64,000 nucleotides of DNA from DASXUX01 sp036504595. Lineage in GTDB: Bacteria; Planctomycetota; SZUA-567; H5-PLA8. Shown here one piece after another: positions 1-7,930 of this stretch. Both the position numbers and the translations under genes were made by a program. Where the stretch lies: positions 213,861 to 277,860 of the forward strand of contig DASXUX010000014.1 of assembly GCA_036504595.1 (NCBI GenBank). Reading direction: 5' to 3'. Below the pieces are notes generated by a model. The model saw nothing but the letters and a program-made list of their open reading frames with translations, searched no databases and was not told the DNA's origin. Position 1 is the stretch's first letter. Each line of letters begins with the position of its first letter.

Positions 1-122
1 ATCTGGTCGCTGGGCGCCACCGCGCCGTCGGCGCCGAGCACCTTCGCGGGCACGAAGTAGGGCGCAGCCGCCGCAGCCACGATGCCCTTTAAGAATCCCC
101 GGCGGTTCAAATGCTTGGACAT
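1..122 (-). CDS. Gfo/Idh/MocA-family oxidoreductase, N-terminal fragment (cut by window edge)
   Basis: Only the first 40 codons are present and the rest lies left of the window. The peptide starts MSKHLNRRGFLKG, a twin-arginine signal, followed by an alanine run and APYFVPAKVLGADG. This signal layout is nearly the same as in the oxidoreductases at 59755 and 61336 (APYIIPSSALG and APYFVPASALG), so I infer the same family: a secreted, NAD(P)-binding, sugar-dehydrogenase-like protein. AAAGGAG stands 6 nt before the ATG. The Rossmann domain itself cannot be seen. Confidence 0.75.
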   Translation of the reverse strand, partial: MSKHLNRRGFLKGIVAAAAAPYFVPAKVLGADGAVAPSDQ

Positions 123-267
123 GAGTTGCTCCTTTGTCCTGCGAGGCCACATCACCCAACAAGCTTTGTGCGAATACTTGTACAGACTAAACCGGGAACG
201 GCAAGCTTAGCCGCTCTTTACCTTGTAGGAACTTCGCCATTTCTGGTAGCCCATGCGCACGACAGAT

Positions 268-360
268 TGGGTTCAGGGTTCGGGGTTCAGGGTTCGGGGT
301 TCGGGGTTCAGGGTTCAGGGTTCAGGGTTCGGGGTTCGGGGTTCGGGGTTCGGGGTTCAG
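268..360. repeat. Heptamer tandem repeat, GGGTTCA/GGGTTCG
   Basis: About 13 units of a 7-bp repeat alternate between GGGTTCA and GGGTTCG. The array fills much of the gap between the oxidoreductase start and the methyltransferase gene. Shorter copies of the same heptamer occur at 13195, 16841 and 32642. The open frames crossing it are repeat artefacts. Otherwise 123-525 shows nothing recognisable. Confidence 0.9.
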
Positions 361-525
361 CGCTGCCAAGGGCGGCACGTGCGTGTTCATGGGTTGTTGC
401 TTTCAAGAGCAAAGAGCATAGAGCGGCCTAAAAGGTCGCAGTAGAAATAGACACTTTCTCTTGAGCGCTGTAGCATGGGTGCGGTCGGCACATCTCGCCA
501 GCGAGCGGAGCGCCAGGAATTCCTT

Positions 526-1293
526 ATGGACGTGGCTGAAGCGATCCAACGCACTCGCGAGGCGTTTCCGTTCCCCAACTACATGACGCCGGAAAAGGAC
601 GCGTATGCAAACATTGCGCGCACAGTGTTGCGTTTTGTGAAACCGGGCGGCGCCATCCTGGACTTTGGCTGCGGGACGTGTGACAAAACAGCCGTCCTGC
701 AGCGCCTGGGCTTCCAGTGTTCTGCATGCGACGATTTGCAGGACTATTGGCACCAGCTCCCGGGAAACCGCGAGAAGATTCTGGCCTTCGCGCAGCAGCA
801 GGGAATCGACTTCAAACTTTCGCGCGGTGCGCTTCCGTTTGAGAAAAATCGCTTTGATCTCATCTTGCTCAACGACGTTCTCGAGCACCTTCACGATTCG
901 CCGCGCGACCTGCTTAACGATCTGCTCGAACTGGCCAAGCCCGAAGGCCTCTTGCTCGTCACCGTTCCCAACGCCGTCAACATCCGCAAGCGATTGAATG
1001 TCTTGTTTGGGAAAACAAATCTGCCGGACTTCCCGCAATATTACTGGTACCCGGGTGCGTGGAGAGGACATGTTCGCGAGTACGTTCGCGGCGATTTGCG
1101 GCTGCTGGCCGAGTTCTTGAATCTCGAGATCCTGGAACTCCGCAGTTGTGATCACATGCTGCAGAAACTGCCACGCTATGGCCGCGCTCCCTATCTTCTG
1201 CTGACCCGCATTTTTCAGGGCTGGAAGGACTCGTGGCTGTTGGTCGCGCGCAAGAAGCCAGATTGGAAGCCGGCGAAGCTTCCAGCTTCTTGA
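526..1293 (+). CDS. Class I SAM-dependent methyltransferase
   Basis: A 255-residue cytoplasmic methyltransferase. Motif I is ILDFGCGTCDKT (residues about 44-55). The acidic motif II follows in ACDDL, and FDLILLNDVLEHLHD is the motif IV region typical of UbiE/Methyltransf_11 enzymes. The C-terminal half (YYWYPGAWRGHVREY and after) resembles methyltransferases of surface-glycan clusters, but the substrate cannot be told. I chose ATG 526 because AGGAA lies 6 nt upstream. An in-frame ATG at 475 would add 17 residues of non-conserved sequence. It converges on rhaM with only 7 bp between the stops. Confidence 0.8.
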   Translation: MDVAEAIQRTREAFPFPNYMTPEKDAYANIARTVLRFVKPGGAILDFGCGTCDKTAVLQRLGFQCSACDDLQDYWHQLPGNREKILAFAQQQGIDFKLSRGALPFEKNRFDLILLNDVLEHLHDSPRDLLNDLLELAKPEGLLLVTVPNAVNIRKRLNVLFGKTNLPDFPQYYWYPGAWRGHVREYVRGDLRLLAEFLNLEILELRSCDHMLQKLPRYGRAPYLLLTRIFQGWKDSWLLVARKKPDWKPAKLPAS

Positions 1294-1300
1294 CCACGTC

Positions 1301-1621
1301 TCAGCAGTGGAACAGCTCTTCCATATTCGCCCACCATTCGCCCTTCGCGCGCGTGCGCAGCGGCTGCTGGCAGGGCTTGCAGACGGCCCACCATTTTTGC
1401 GTGAGCGGGTCGGCAGCCATCTTGGCCATGTCGCCGGCGAAGTCCTTGCCTGTGTATTCGAAGTAGCTGAAAAGGTGGCCGTCCTTGTGATAGATCGAGT
1501 AGTTCCGGATGTGGCACTTCTTGATCATCCTCAGCACATCCGGCCAGACCGCGGCGTGCAGGCGTTTGTACTCCGCGTATTTCTTGGGTTTTAGTTTGAT
1601 GAGCATGCCGAAACGCTGCAT
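1301..1621 (-). CDS. rhaM: L-rhamnose mutarotase
   Basis: A 106-residue protein covering the whole RhaM family length (about 104). It interconverts alpha and beta anomers of L-rhamnose in the cytoplasm. Family features visible are YKRLHAAVWPDV near the N-terminus with the catalytic-type His, IRNYSIYHKDGHLFSYFEY in the middle, and the WWAVCKPCQQP and EWWANMEELFH C-terminal blocks. The start at 1621 is set by family length and by GAGGGG 9 nt upstream; the open frame runs 48 codons further up into a GGGGTAT repeat. No other rhamnose genes are adjacent. Confidence 0.88.
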   Translation of the reverse strand: MQRFGMLIKLKPKKYAEYKRLHAAVWPDVLRMIKKCHIRNYSIYHKDGHLFSYFEYTGKDFAGDMAKMAADPLTQKWWAVCKPCQQPLRTRAKGEWWANMEELFHC

Positions 1622-1744
1622 GGATTCATACCCCTCACGATGACGCGCCTGATTTTCGCCTCCGCCTTGCCCATGCATTTCCAGCGTGTGTTGATGCAGG
1701 GCCGTAGGATAATCACTCAGCGGAAACTTCGAAACTCGAAAAAC

Positions 1745-1982
1745 GGGGTATGGGGTATCGGGCATGGGGTATGGGCGGGGACAAGATAGGCCTTCCCGTG
1801 TCCTACAACGATGTCCACAAAAAACCGGAGCGCCCTGGCTCCGGTTAGCTGTTCAGCCGTTTTCTGTCTTTCTGTTTCCCTCGAATTTCGCGTTTCGGAG
1901 TGTTCTATCTGGTCCAGACGACGGTATAGGGTGCCGGCGGCGATCACACCGCCCCATACCCTATACCCCATACCCGATACCC
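1745..1982. repeat. Inverted pair of GGGGTAT heptamer arrays
   Basis: Bases 1745-1780 are five units of GGGGTAT-type heptamers. Bases 1952-1982 are the reverse complement (ATACCCC, ATACCCG and ATACCCT units). The arms are about 170 bp apart and flank the terminator of the sigma-factor gene. They lie between that gene and rhaM on the minus strand. Confidence 0.85.
1817..1846 (-). terminator. Rho-independent terminator after the sigma-factor gene
   Basis: On the minus strand ACCGGAGC pairs with GCTCCGGT around a 6-nt loop and is followed by a T run (plus-strand A run at 1819-1823). It lies about 140 bp after the stop of the minus-strand sigma gene and before rhaM. Confidence 0.8.
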
Positions 1983-1987
1983 TGCCG

Positions 1988-2977
1988 TTAAAGGTGACAC
2001 GAATCCGCATAGGCCCGGAACTTCTTGCGCAGGACTTCCAGCACTTGAGCGTGAATCTGGCAGATGCGCGACTCGCTCAGTTCCAGTTCGTCTCCGATCT
2101 GCTTCATGCTGCGGCCGTTGAAGTAGTACTGCTCCACCACCATGCGCTCGTTGCTGTTCAATCCACGCAGCGCCATGTCCCGGATTTCTTCGCGCTGCAG
2201 GTCGCGCGTGGGTTCCACTTCGCGGCGGTACTCCAGCATTTCCAGCCGCATCTGGTCGCGGTCGTCGGCCGACTCGCGGTTGTTGCCTTCCACGGAGATC
2301 TGCGCCCGCACGTTCAGTTCCTTGCGCAGTTCGGTGAACTCTTCGCGATTCATCCCCAAGCGGGTCGCGACTTCTTCCTCGGTGGGCTCGCGGCGAAGCT
2401 GTCCGGCCAGTTCGCGAACGATGCGCTCGTACTGATGATTCTTGTTCCGGATCAGGCGAGGCACCCAGTCGAGCGCCCGGATCGAATCCAGAATCGCGCC
2501 CCGGATGCGCGGCACGCAGTAGGTCTCGAAACGCACGCCAACCGACGGCTCGAATTTCGTGATCGCATCCTGCAAGCCGACATTGCCCGCGCCGATCAGG
2601 TCGCAGACGTCGATGCATTCCGGCAGCTTGGACTTCAGCCGTTCGGAAATGTACCGCACCAGCGGCTGATAGTGGACCCACAGCGCGTTGCGCGCGTCCT
2701 CGTTGTGCGTCTTGAAGTACGCCTTCCACAGCGTGTCCTCATGGCGCCGCCGGACGGCCTTGGCCTGAGCGCGCTCCAACTGCTGCGGCGTTTCGGCGCC
2801 TTTGGCCGCCTCCGGTGCGGGTTCGACGGCCGGCTTGCGCACCATCAATGGCGCGGAGACTGGCGACGGCAGACGCCGCCGCACACGTTTATCGAGAACG
2901 GTCGTGACGTAGCCGTTTCTCGTCTTGGCAGACCGGGCTGATCGAGCAGCCTTGGCTTTCGGTCTAGCGCGTTTCAT
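1988..2977 (-). CDS. RNA polymerase sigma factor, FliA/WhiG-like sigma-70 family
   Basis: A 329-residue sigma factor. A basic, low-complexity N-terminal extension of about 80 residues precedes region 2 (NALWVHYQPLVRYISERLK, CDLIGAGNVGLQDAITKFEP, FETYCVPRIRGAILDSIR). Region 3 (PTEEEVATRLGMNREEF) and region 4 (LNSNERMVVEQYYFNGRS with the helix-turn-helix MKQIGDELELSESRICQIHAQVL) follow. RIRGAILDSIR is typical of the FliA/WhiG/SigB-like group. No flagellar genes are nearby, so a motility role is not implied. ATG 2977 is chosen because GAGGGGG stands just upstream; the frame continues 35 codons further without support. Confidence 0.9.
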   Translation of the reverse strand: MKRARPKAKAARSARSAKTRNGYVTTVLDKRVRRRLPSPVSAPLMVRKPAVEPAPEAAKGAETPQQLERAQAKAVRRRHEDTLWKAYFKTHNEDARNALWVHYQPLVRYISERLKSKLPECIDVCDLIGAGNVGLQDAITKFEPSVGVRFETYCVPRIRGAILDSIRALDWVPRLIRNKNHQYERIVRELAGQLRREPTEEEVATRLGMNREEFTELRKELNVRAQISVEGNNRESADDRDQMRLEMLEYRREVEPTRDLQREEIRDMALRGLNSNERMVVEQYYFNGRSMKQIGDELELSESRICQIHAQVLEVLRKKFRAYADSCHL

Positions 2978-3136
2978 AGTGAGCTTCCCCCTCTTCTCTC
3001 CCAAAGCTCTCGTGCGGGGCTCTTCGGAGCACCGCAGTGATTTTCGCGCGCGCTCCTTATGGTGGAGTGACAACTGCCGCATGGCAGGAGTCGCGCAACT
3101 TAGATTTTCAGTTCTCGGTCGGAAGGACAGGTTGTT

Positions 3137-3164
3137 TCTATAAACTGTAAAGTACGGTTGTCAA
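3137..3164 (-). promoter_or_regulatory. Predicted sigma-70-type promoter of the sigma-factor gene
   Basis: On the minus strand TTGACA (3159-3164) is followed after 16 bp by TATAGA (3137-3142), about 160 bp before the sigma-gene ATG. It lies in an AT-rich stretch (about 3140-3260) that contrasts with the GC-rich surroundings. The rest of 2978-3423 holds no convincing gene. Confidence 0.5.
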
Positions 3165-3423
3165 TGATTAAAAACGATATTATAAAACAATAAATATCAA
3201 AAACTTACATATATTAGGGTAATGCGATATTAATACACTTACGTGTGTAATTGACGTTTTCGGTAAGAGGGTTTCTTCGGCTTTCCGACCATTTTTCTTG
3301 AGCTCTTTTTTTTCCGCCCGCGAAACGCGGCGCAAGTGTCCCGGCATTCCCTCAGATTCCGCCTTGACTGCCGGCGTCGGCACCGTATGAAACCATATAA
3401 ATCACTCTTGGGAGCGAAGCCAA

Positions 3424-3954
3424 ATGGCCAACACCGAAAAGAACGCTGTCGTCGAAGTCCTCAACAAGGCTCGCAGTTCCGAACTGGCGGCCATCCTGCA
3501 ATATATGTCTCAACATTACGAACTGGCCGACCGCGATTACGGCCAGATCGCCGCGCAGTTCAAGCTCATCGCCATCGACGAAATGCGCCACGCCGAAATG
3601 CTTGCCGAACGTGTCTTGCTGATCGGCGGCGTGCCCACCAGCCGGCCCGACATGGAAATCAAGAAGAAACAGTCGCTCGCCGAAATCGTCGCGCAAGCCG
3701 TCGCCGCCGAAGAAACCGCTCTACGCGATTACAATGAGTTCCTGCACGTCTGCCAGAAGAACAACGATTACGCCAGCGGCAAGATCTTCGAACTGCTCAT
3801 CACCGAAGAACAACTGCACCTCGAATACTTCCAGGACATCCAGGATCACATCAAGGAACTCGGCAACGCCTACCTCGCCACCCAGGTCGGCGGCCCCGCC
3901 GAAGCCGGTGCGCCTCCCAAAGGCTTCGTCGCCAGCCAGGGCGGAGCGGCGTGA
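3424..3954 (+). CDS. bfr: Bacterioferritin-type ferritin-like protein
   Basis: A 176-residue four-helix iron-storage protein. Ferroxidase ligands are visible in order: Glu in SSELAAILQYMSQHYEL, ExxH in IDEMRHAEML, Glu in AAEET, and ExxH in ITEEQLHLEYF. The Met of DEMRH matches the haem-ligand Met of bacterioferritins, though haem binding is inferred. A Gly/Ala/Pro tail of about 20 residues follows the last helix and is longer than usual. GGGAG lies 10 nt before the ATG. The gene is isolated between the divergent sigma gene and the IS110 element. Confidence 0.87.
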   Translation: MANTEKNAVVEVLNKARSSELAAILQYMSQHYELADRDYGQIAAQFKLIAIDEMRHAEMLAERVLLIGGVPTSRPDMEIKKKQSLAEIVAQAVAAEETALRDYNEFLHVCQKNNDYASGKIFELLITEEQLHLEYFQDIQDHIKELGNAYLATQVGGPAEAGAPPKGFVASQGGAA

Positions 3955-3983
3955 AAATTCTGTGACCTTTCAATGCACTAACT

Positions 3984-4076
3984 AACAGCCTTCAACACAG
4001 AGGCACAGAGGACGCAGAGTTTCACAGAGTTTCTTTATTCTGTTCTTTCTCTGTGGCCTCTGTGTTCTCAGTGACT
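3984..4076. repeat. Dispersed CTCTGTG-type palindrome, left part, split by the IS110 element
   Basis: The repeat begins AACAGCCTTCAACACAGAGG and continues into CTCTGTGGCCTCTGTGTTCT. Its missing right end (GTGTTGAAAGCCGTT) is found on the other side of the IS at 5691-5705. Related intact or partial copies are at 8110-8144, 26966-27077 and 50062-50100. Confidence 0.85.
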
Positions 4077-4107
4077 CTGCTCCGAAAATACACCTCGGAC
4101 CACAAGA

Positions 4108-5445
4108 TCACGAAGCCATCTTCGGCGGCAACGTGACATTGTACCCCAACGCTTGCAGACGCTTTACGAGGGCCCGTTCCGTGCGCTGGCTGTCGCGCTG
4201 ATCGAAATGTTCTGCTCCCAGGTCAGCGTACGCGGTGTGCCGCTTGAGCATATGGTAGATCGTTACTAACATGCTATGCGCCACAGCCACAATCGCGCGC
4301 TGCTTTCCGCGGCGTCTTACCAGACGCCTGTACAGCGCGCCGAAGTAGCTTCCCTTTTTGCGCTGCGCCCCCCACGCGGCCTGCGTCAGCGCTCGGCGCA
4401 GCCAGCGGTTGCCTTTGCGCGTTTTGCCGCTGTTGCTCTTCCCTGCACTCTGGTTGTTGCCGGGACACAAGCCCGACCAAGACGACAGATGCGCATCCGA
4501 GGGGAACTGCGCCATGTTCGTCCCAATCTCCGCCAAAATATTCTCCGCGCTGACGAGATTGATTCCGCACATCGCGTCGAGCAATTGGGCGGCGGCCAGG
4601 AAGGGCAGGGCCTTCAACGGCGCGAGCGGGGCGCGGGCGAGCGGCTGTGCTGGCGGCGTCTGGGCTTCCGGCTGACAGGGCGCCGCTGGCGGGCTGAGTT
4701 CCGGGCTTGCCAGCTGCATCTGAATGCGCTCGTCCAGCCTTTCGATCGACCCCTCGATGAAGCACAGGTGCTCCCACTCCAGGCGCAGCATGAAACGATG
4801 GTGCGGCAGGAGGCGCCCTTCGAGCGCCGCGCTCAACTGCGCCTTCTTCTTCTTGAGCCCTTTGCGCGCGCACTGCGCCAACGCTTCAGGCTCCGTTTCG
4901 CCCGCCATCAGCTTCTGTAGTATCTCGCGCCCGGTGACGCCCAGGATGTCGGTCGCCACCGATCCCAGCTTGATGTTCGCATCCTCCAGAATCTTATGGA
5001 TGCGATTGGCCACGCGCGCTTTCTCATCCTGCCGACCTGCCCGCGTGCGCGTCAAGTCGCGCAGTTCCCGCTGCGGCCGTGGCGGCATGAAGCTGGCTCG
5101 CAACAGTCCGAATTGCAGCAACTGCGCCAGCCATTGGCTGTCCTTCATGTCGGTCTTGCGTCCCGGCACGTTCTTGACATCACGCGCGTTGCACAGCAGC
5201 ACCTCGACGTGGCCTTCCAGCACGTTGAACACAGGCTTCCAGAACACGCCCGTCGATTCCATGGCCACATGCGTCACGCCGTGCTCTGCCAGCCAGACGC
5301 AAAGCGCCAGCAGTTCGCCAGTCATCGTGCCGAATTCGCGGTACTTCTCGATGAGTTGGCCGTGTTCGTCCAGGTAGCGGATCCACGCACAAATCGTGTT
5401 CTTGTGCACGTCCAACCCGGCACAACGGCGATACATCAGGTCCAT
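4108..5445 (-). CDS. IS110-family transposase (DEDD recombinase)
   Basis: A 445-residue RuvC-like recombinase. The DEDD catalytic set is readable: Asp12 in GLDVHK, Glu63 in VAMESTG, and Asp99 and Asp102 in KTDMKDSQWLA. The C-terminal Tnp20 domain has the helix-hairpin-helix-like GINLVSAENILAEIG, the SWSGLCPG block and the serine-containing NQSAGKSNSGKTRKGNRWLR. A Pro/Ala-rich linker (about residues 235-275) separates the domains. ATG 5445 has AAAGGAGG 7 nt upstream; the frame extends 45 codons further into the bridge-RNA region without a site. No frameshift or stop is seen, so the element looks intact. Confidence 0.95.
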   Translation of the reverse strand: MDLMYRRCAGLDVHKNTICAWIRYLDEHGQLIEKYREFGTMTGELLALCVWLAEHGVTHVAMESTGVFWKPVFNVLEGHVEVLLCNARDVKNVPGRKTDMKDSQWLAQLLQFGLLRASFMPPRPQRELRDLTRTRAGRQDEKARVANRIHKILEDANIKLGSVATDILGVTGREILQKLMAGETEPEALAQCARKGLKKKKAQLSAALEGRLLPHHRFMLRLEWEHLCFIEGSIERLDERIQMQLASPELSPPAAPCQPEAQTPPAQPLARAPLAPLKALPFLAAAQLLDAMCGINLVSAENILAEIGTNMAQFPSDAHLSSWSGLCPGNNQSAGKSNSGKTRKGNRWLRRALTQAAWGAQRKKGSYFGALYRRLVRRRGKQRAIVAVAHSMLVTIYHMLKRHTAYADLGAEHFDQRDSQRTERALVKRLQALGYNVTLPPKMAS

Positions 5446-5464
5446 GAGGGTGCCTCCTTTGTTG

Positions 5465-5640
5465 GCGCCAAGGAGGACATCCTGTAGATTACATTCTGCT
5501 CCGCGTGCTCTCCGGTAGAGGAGGCGACGGTTTCGGGTTCGGCAGATGTCCGGACCAGACTGTGTTGCGGGCTTGAACAAAGCTCCACTGAGAAACGGCC
5601 TCCGTGCCTTGGCGCTGCGCCGCGAACAAGACTACCGGAC
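5465..5640 (-). ncRNA. Candidate IS110 bridge RNA with readable target and donor guides
   Basis: The ends are approximate. Read on the minus strand, UUCUCAGUG (5594-5586) is identical to the plus-strand target half at 4065-4073. CAACACAGUC (5567-5558) is the complement of the other target half, GACTGTGTTG at 5687-5696. The two are separated by a GCUU-loop-AAGC hairpin, forming an internal loop with one guide on each side. Further 3', CGGAGCAGA (5503-5495) is identical to the element's right terminus (complement of 4075-4083). A target loop first and a donor loop second matches the described IS621 bridge RNA. A second donor guide was not identified. Confidence 0.75.
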
Positions 5641-5690
5641 CACGCGGACATTTTCATCGTTTCCGGGTGGCGCTCCGCGCCATGGTGACT

Positions 5691-5708
5691 GTGTTGAAAG
5701 CCGTTCCT
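5691..5708. repeat. Right remnant of the CTCTGTG palindrome beyond the IS110 element
   Basis: GTGTTGAAAGCCGTTCC continues the repeat broken at 4076. The remaining interval to the DUF362 start (5709-5888) shows no gene and contains only a pyrimidine-rich tract around 5765-5800. Confidence 0.8.
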
Positions 5709-5888
5709 AAGTCGATCGCAGGAGTTGTCGCGCGCGAAGCTGGGAAGGATTGATCGGTCGGTTCGTTTCTTCTCTTCTCCTCATCTCCCTTTCTCCTCTT
5801 CTTACCCGCGAAAGCCGGTTGCCGCGTTCGCGCGCCTGAATAAACTCACCTCCCGTCGCTGTTTCCGCTCAACCTCAAGGAGTCGCTC

Positions 5889-7034
5889 GTGAAGGTAAAA
5901 GTCAAAACGGTTCAACGCGAAAAACCTGTGATCGCCGCCGGCGCCAAAATGTGGTTCGCTCGCTACGCGCCCATCAACCTGGAGCCGAAGAATTCCATCG
6001 GCGCGAAGTGGCCGCGCATGCTCGACGCCATCAATCTCCGGCCCATCGTCGAAGGCAAGCGCACCGCGATCAAAATGCATTTTGGCGGCGGCACGGGCTT
6101 CACGACGATTCATCCCATCTTCATTCGCAAGCTCGTCGAAGCCGTGAAAGCCGCGGGCGCCAAAGAAGTCTTCGCCACCGATCTGCCCTGGGCCGTGCGC
6201 AGCGGAGCTGAACGCGGCTACACGCCCGAAACGATCGGCTGCCCGATGGTTTCGGCGACCGGAACGTCAGACAAGTACGTCTACCGCGTCCCCGTCGATC
6301 CGCCGATCAAGGACTTCAAGGAAGTGGAACTCGCAGGCGAAATCGTCGATGCCGACGCGCTGATCGACTTGTCTCACGTGAAAGGCCACGGCGCGGCGAG
6401 CTTCGGCGGCGCGTCGAAGAACTTGTCGATGGGTTGCGTGAGCGGCCGGACGCGCACCGCTCTGCATTCGCTGGAAGGCGGCCTGGAGTGGGACAGCAAG
6501 AAGTGCACGCGCTGCAAAATCTGCCAGGAGAACTGCCCGAACGACGCGATCAAGTTCACCAAAGACGGCAACTTCGAATGCTTCTACCACAACTGCAAAT
6601 TCTGCCAGCACTGCGTGCTCATCTGCCCGAAGCAGGGCCTGAAGATGGCCGGCGGCGCCTATGAGACTTTCCAGCAGGCGATGGCCACCACGTCGTCCAA
6701 AGTCCTCGACACCTTCGATCCCAAGCACGTCCTGTTCATCAATTTCCTGATGAACATCACCATCTACTGCGACTGCTGGGGCATGACCACGCCGAACCTG
6801 GTCCCCGACATCGGCATCCTTGCCAGCCAGGACATCGCCGCGATCGAACAAGCCACGCTCGACCTGATCAAGCATGAAGACCTGATCCCCGGCTCCCTCC
6901 CCGAAGGCCTGGACCCCAGAGACAGCGGCCACCTCTTCGAACGCATCCACGGGAAGGATCCGTTCATCTTGATTGAACACTTGGCACGCCTGCGCAACGG
7001 AAAGCGGACGTATGCGATGAAGGAAGTTAGCTGA
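5889..7034 (+). CDS. DUF362 domain protein with two 4Fe-4S motifs
   Basis: A 381-residue protein. The N-terminal two thirds is a DUF362 domain (IKMHFGGGTGFTTIHP, VFATDLPW, DALIDLSHVKGHGAASFGGASKNLSMGCVS). A ferredoxin-like insert follows, with CTRCKICQENCPNDAI and CKFCQHCVLICP, each a CxxCxxCxxxCP pattern for one 4Fe-4S cluster. The family's reaction is not known; electron transfer or cofactor maturation is plausible. The start is GTG 5889, with AAGGAG 6 nt upstream. It stands alone, directly downstream of the IS110 element. Confidence 0.85.
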   Translation: MKVKVKTVQREKPVIAAGAKMWFARYAPINLEPKNSIGAKWPRMLDAINLRPIVEGKRTAIKMHFGGGTGFTTIHPIFIRKLVEAVKAAGAKEVFATDLPWAVRSGAERGYTPETIGCPMVSATGTSDKYVYRVPVDPPIKDFKEVELAGEIVDADALIDLSHVKGHGAASFGGASKNLSMGCVSGRTRTALHSLEGGLEWDSKKCTRCKICQENCPNDAIKFTKDGNFECFYHNCKFCQHCVLICPKQGLKMAGGAYETFQQAMATTSSKVLDTFDPKHVLFINFLMNITIYCDCWGMTTPNLVPDIGILASQDIAAIEQATLDLIKHEDLIPGSLPEGLDPRDSGHLFERIHGKDPFILIEHLARLRNGKRTYAMKEVS

Positions 7035-7099
7035 GCGCGCAGGGCGCGTGATGAGGTGCGCTGTCCACGATTTCACACGATTTCCGAGGTTCCAAGAGA

Positions 7100-7804
7100 T
7101 TGAGAACACAGCGCGAAGTGAAATCGGCGCTTTGCGAGGTGCTCGGCCGCGAAGTTGACGCACTGCTAATTCCGCGCGACTTTGCGCGGCGCAATGGATC
7201 TATTGACTACGTGCGCCAATGCGTTGGCGGCATGCAAACGGTAAGGATCTCGTTCCACTTGATGCCGAAGTACGAACATGGTGCTTGTTGCCATGTGTAC
7301 CCAAGTCTGCGAATGTTTTTTCCGGACGTGGGTCGCGTGGGATTGGCTATGGTTGGTGGTGACAAACTTCTACTCGCAAGCGCCCCAGAAGTAACGCTAA
7401 ATGAACCCATAGATTTTGTGATACCGAAAGAGCATCACGTTCGCTGGTTTGCTTATGACGATGAAACTCTGTTAGAGTGCATCAGATCCATGAAGAACTC
7501 GTTAGCTACGTGGGTCATACCTTTCTTGGACGAGTACCGCACTCCCGCTTCTCTTGTGTTCGCTTACGAGCAGCGGGACGTTCGTTTTCTGTGGCAGCGC
7601 CATTTCTATATCTATGTTGCGGCAGCGTACATCCTGGCCTCCAAACCGGACGTGGCTATGCGGGTGCTGGAAGAAAATCTTGGTCAAGCTCGACCAAAGA
7701 GACAATATGCTAAGGCGTTTGAGTACGTCAAGGCTTTACTCACGCACGAGTCCGGGTTTGCACGTGGCGTCGAAGAGGATGAGTTTGCGGGCGATGACAC
7801 ATGA
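7100..7804 (+). CDS. Hypothetical protein, 234 aa
   Basis: I do not recognise this protein. It starts at a TTG (7100) with a weak GAGG 11 nt upstream and has no signal peptide or clear membrane segment. The N-terminal part (VKSALCEVLGREVDALLIPRD, then alternating hydrophobic stretches) looks like an alpha/beta domain, possibly DUF4304-like. The C-terminal part (RHFYIYVAAAYILASKPD, then RPKRQYAKAFEYVKALL) is helical. Codon use is less GC-biased than its neighbours, which would fit horizontal transfer. Confidence 0.55.
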   Translation: MRTQREVKSALCEVLGREVDALLIPRDFARRNGSIDYVRQCVGGMQTVRISFHLMPKYEHGACCHVYPSLRMFFPDVGRVGLAMVGGDKLLLASAPEVTLNEPIDFVIPKEHHVRWFAYDDETLLECIRSMKNSLATWVIPFLDEYRTPASLVFAYEQRDVRFLWQRHFYIYVAAAYILASKPDVAMRVLEENLGQARPKRQYAKAFEYVKALLTHESGFARGVEEDEFAGDDT

Positions 7805-7930
7805 TGCGGATGCGCCGGGGGATTCGGGGACGGGCCGCCAGACTCGCGCTGTTCGACTGATCGGTGACGCGTATCCGTGGCTCGCGCGTGATAGCGGAGG
7901 CACGGGCGCGGGACGCCCAAGGTACGATTC

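Larger units (their letters stand above)
4077..5690 (-). mobile_element. IS110-family insertion sequence, about 1.61 kb
   Basis: The edges are set by the interrupted repeat. Left flank ...TTCTCAGTGACT (to 4076) plus right flank GTGTTGAAAG (from 5691) restores a sequence closely matching the uninterrupted copy at 8110-8144. The hexamer GTGACT occurs at both junctions (4071-4076 and 5685-5690). There are no terminal inverted repeats, as expected for IS110. The non-coding left end (upstream of the transposase) is 245 bp and the right end is only 31 bp, which is the IS110-group layout with a bridge RNA in the left end. Confidence 0.88.

Noticed and set aside
101..122. A tRNA T-loop-like GGTTCAAATGC.
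   Set aside because: It lies within the Tat signal coding region of the oxidoreductase and no cloverleaf can be drawn around it.
268..360. A CRISPR array or telomere-like element.
   Set aside because: There are no spacers of constant length between repeats, the 7-bp unit is contiguous and no cas genes are present.
111..444. Open frames with GSGFRVQGSGFG-type repeats.
   Set aside because: They are produced by the GGGTTCA heptamer array. Both overlapping frames show the same periodicity and neither has a ribosome binding site.
3180..3383. A 67-codon lysine-rich open frame on the minus strand.
   Set aside because: It spans the AT-rich promoter region, has no convincing ribosome binding site and ends in an improbable FLIFIVL tail. 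It is left out, though a small gene cannot be excluded.
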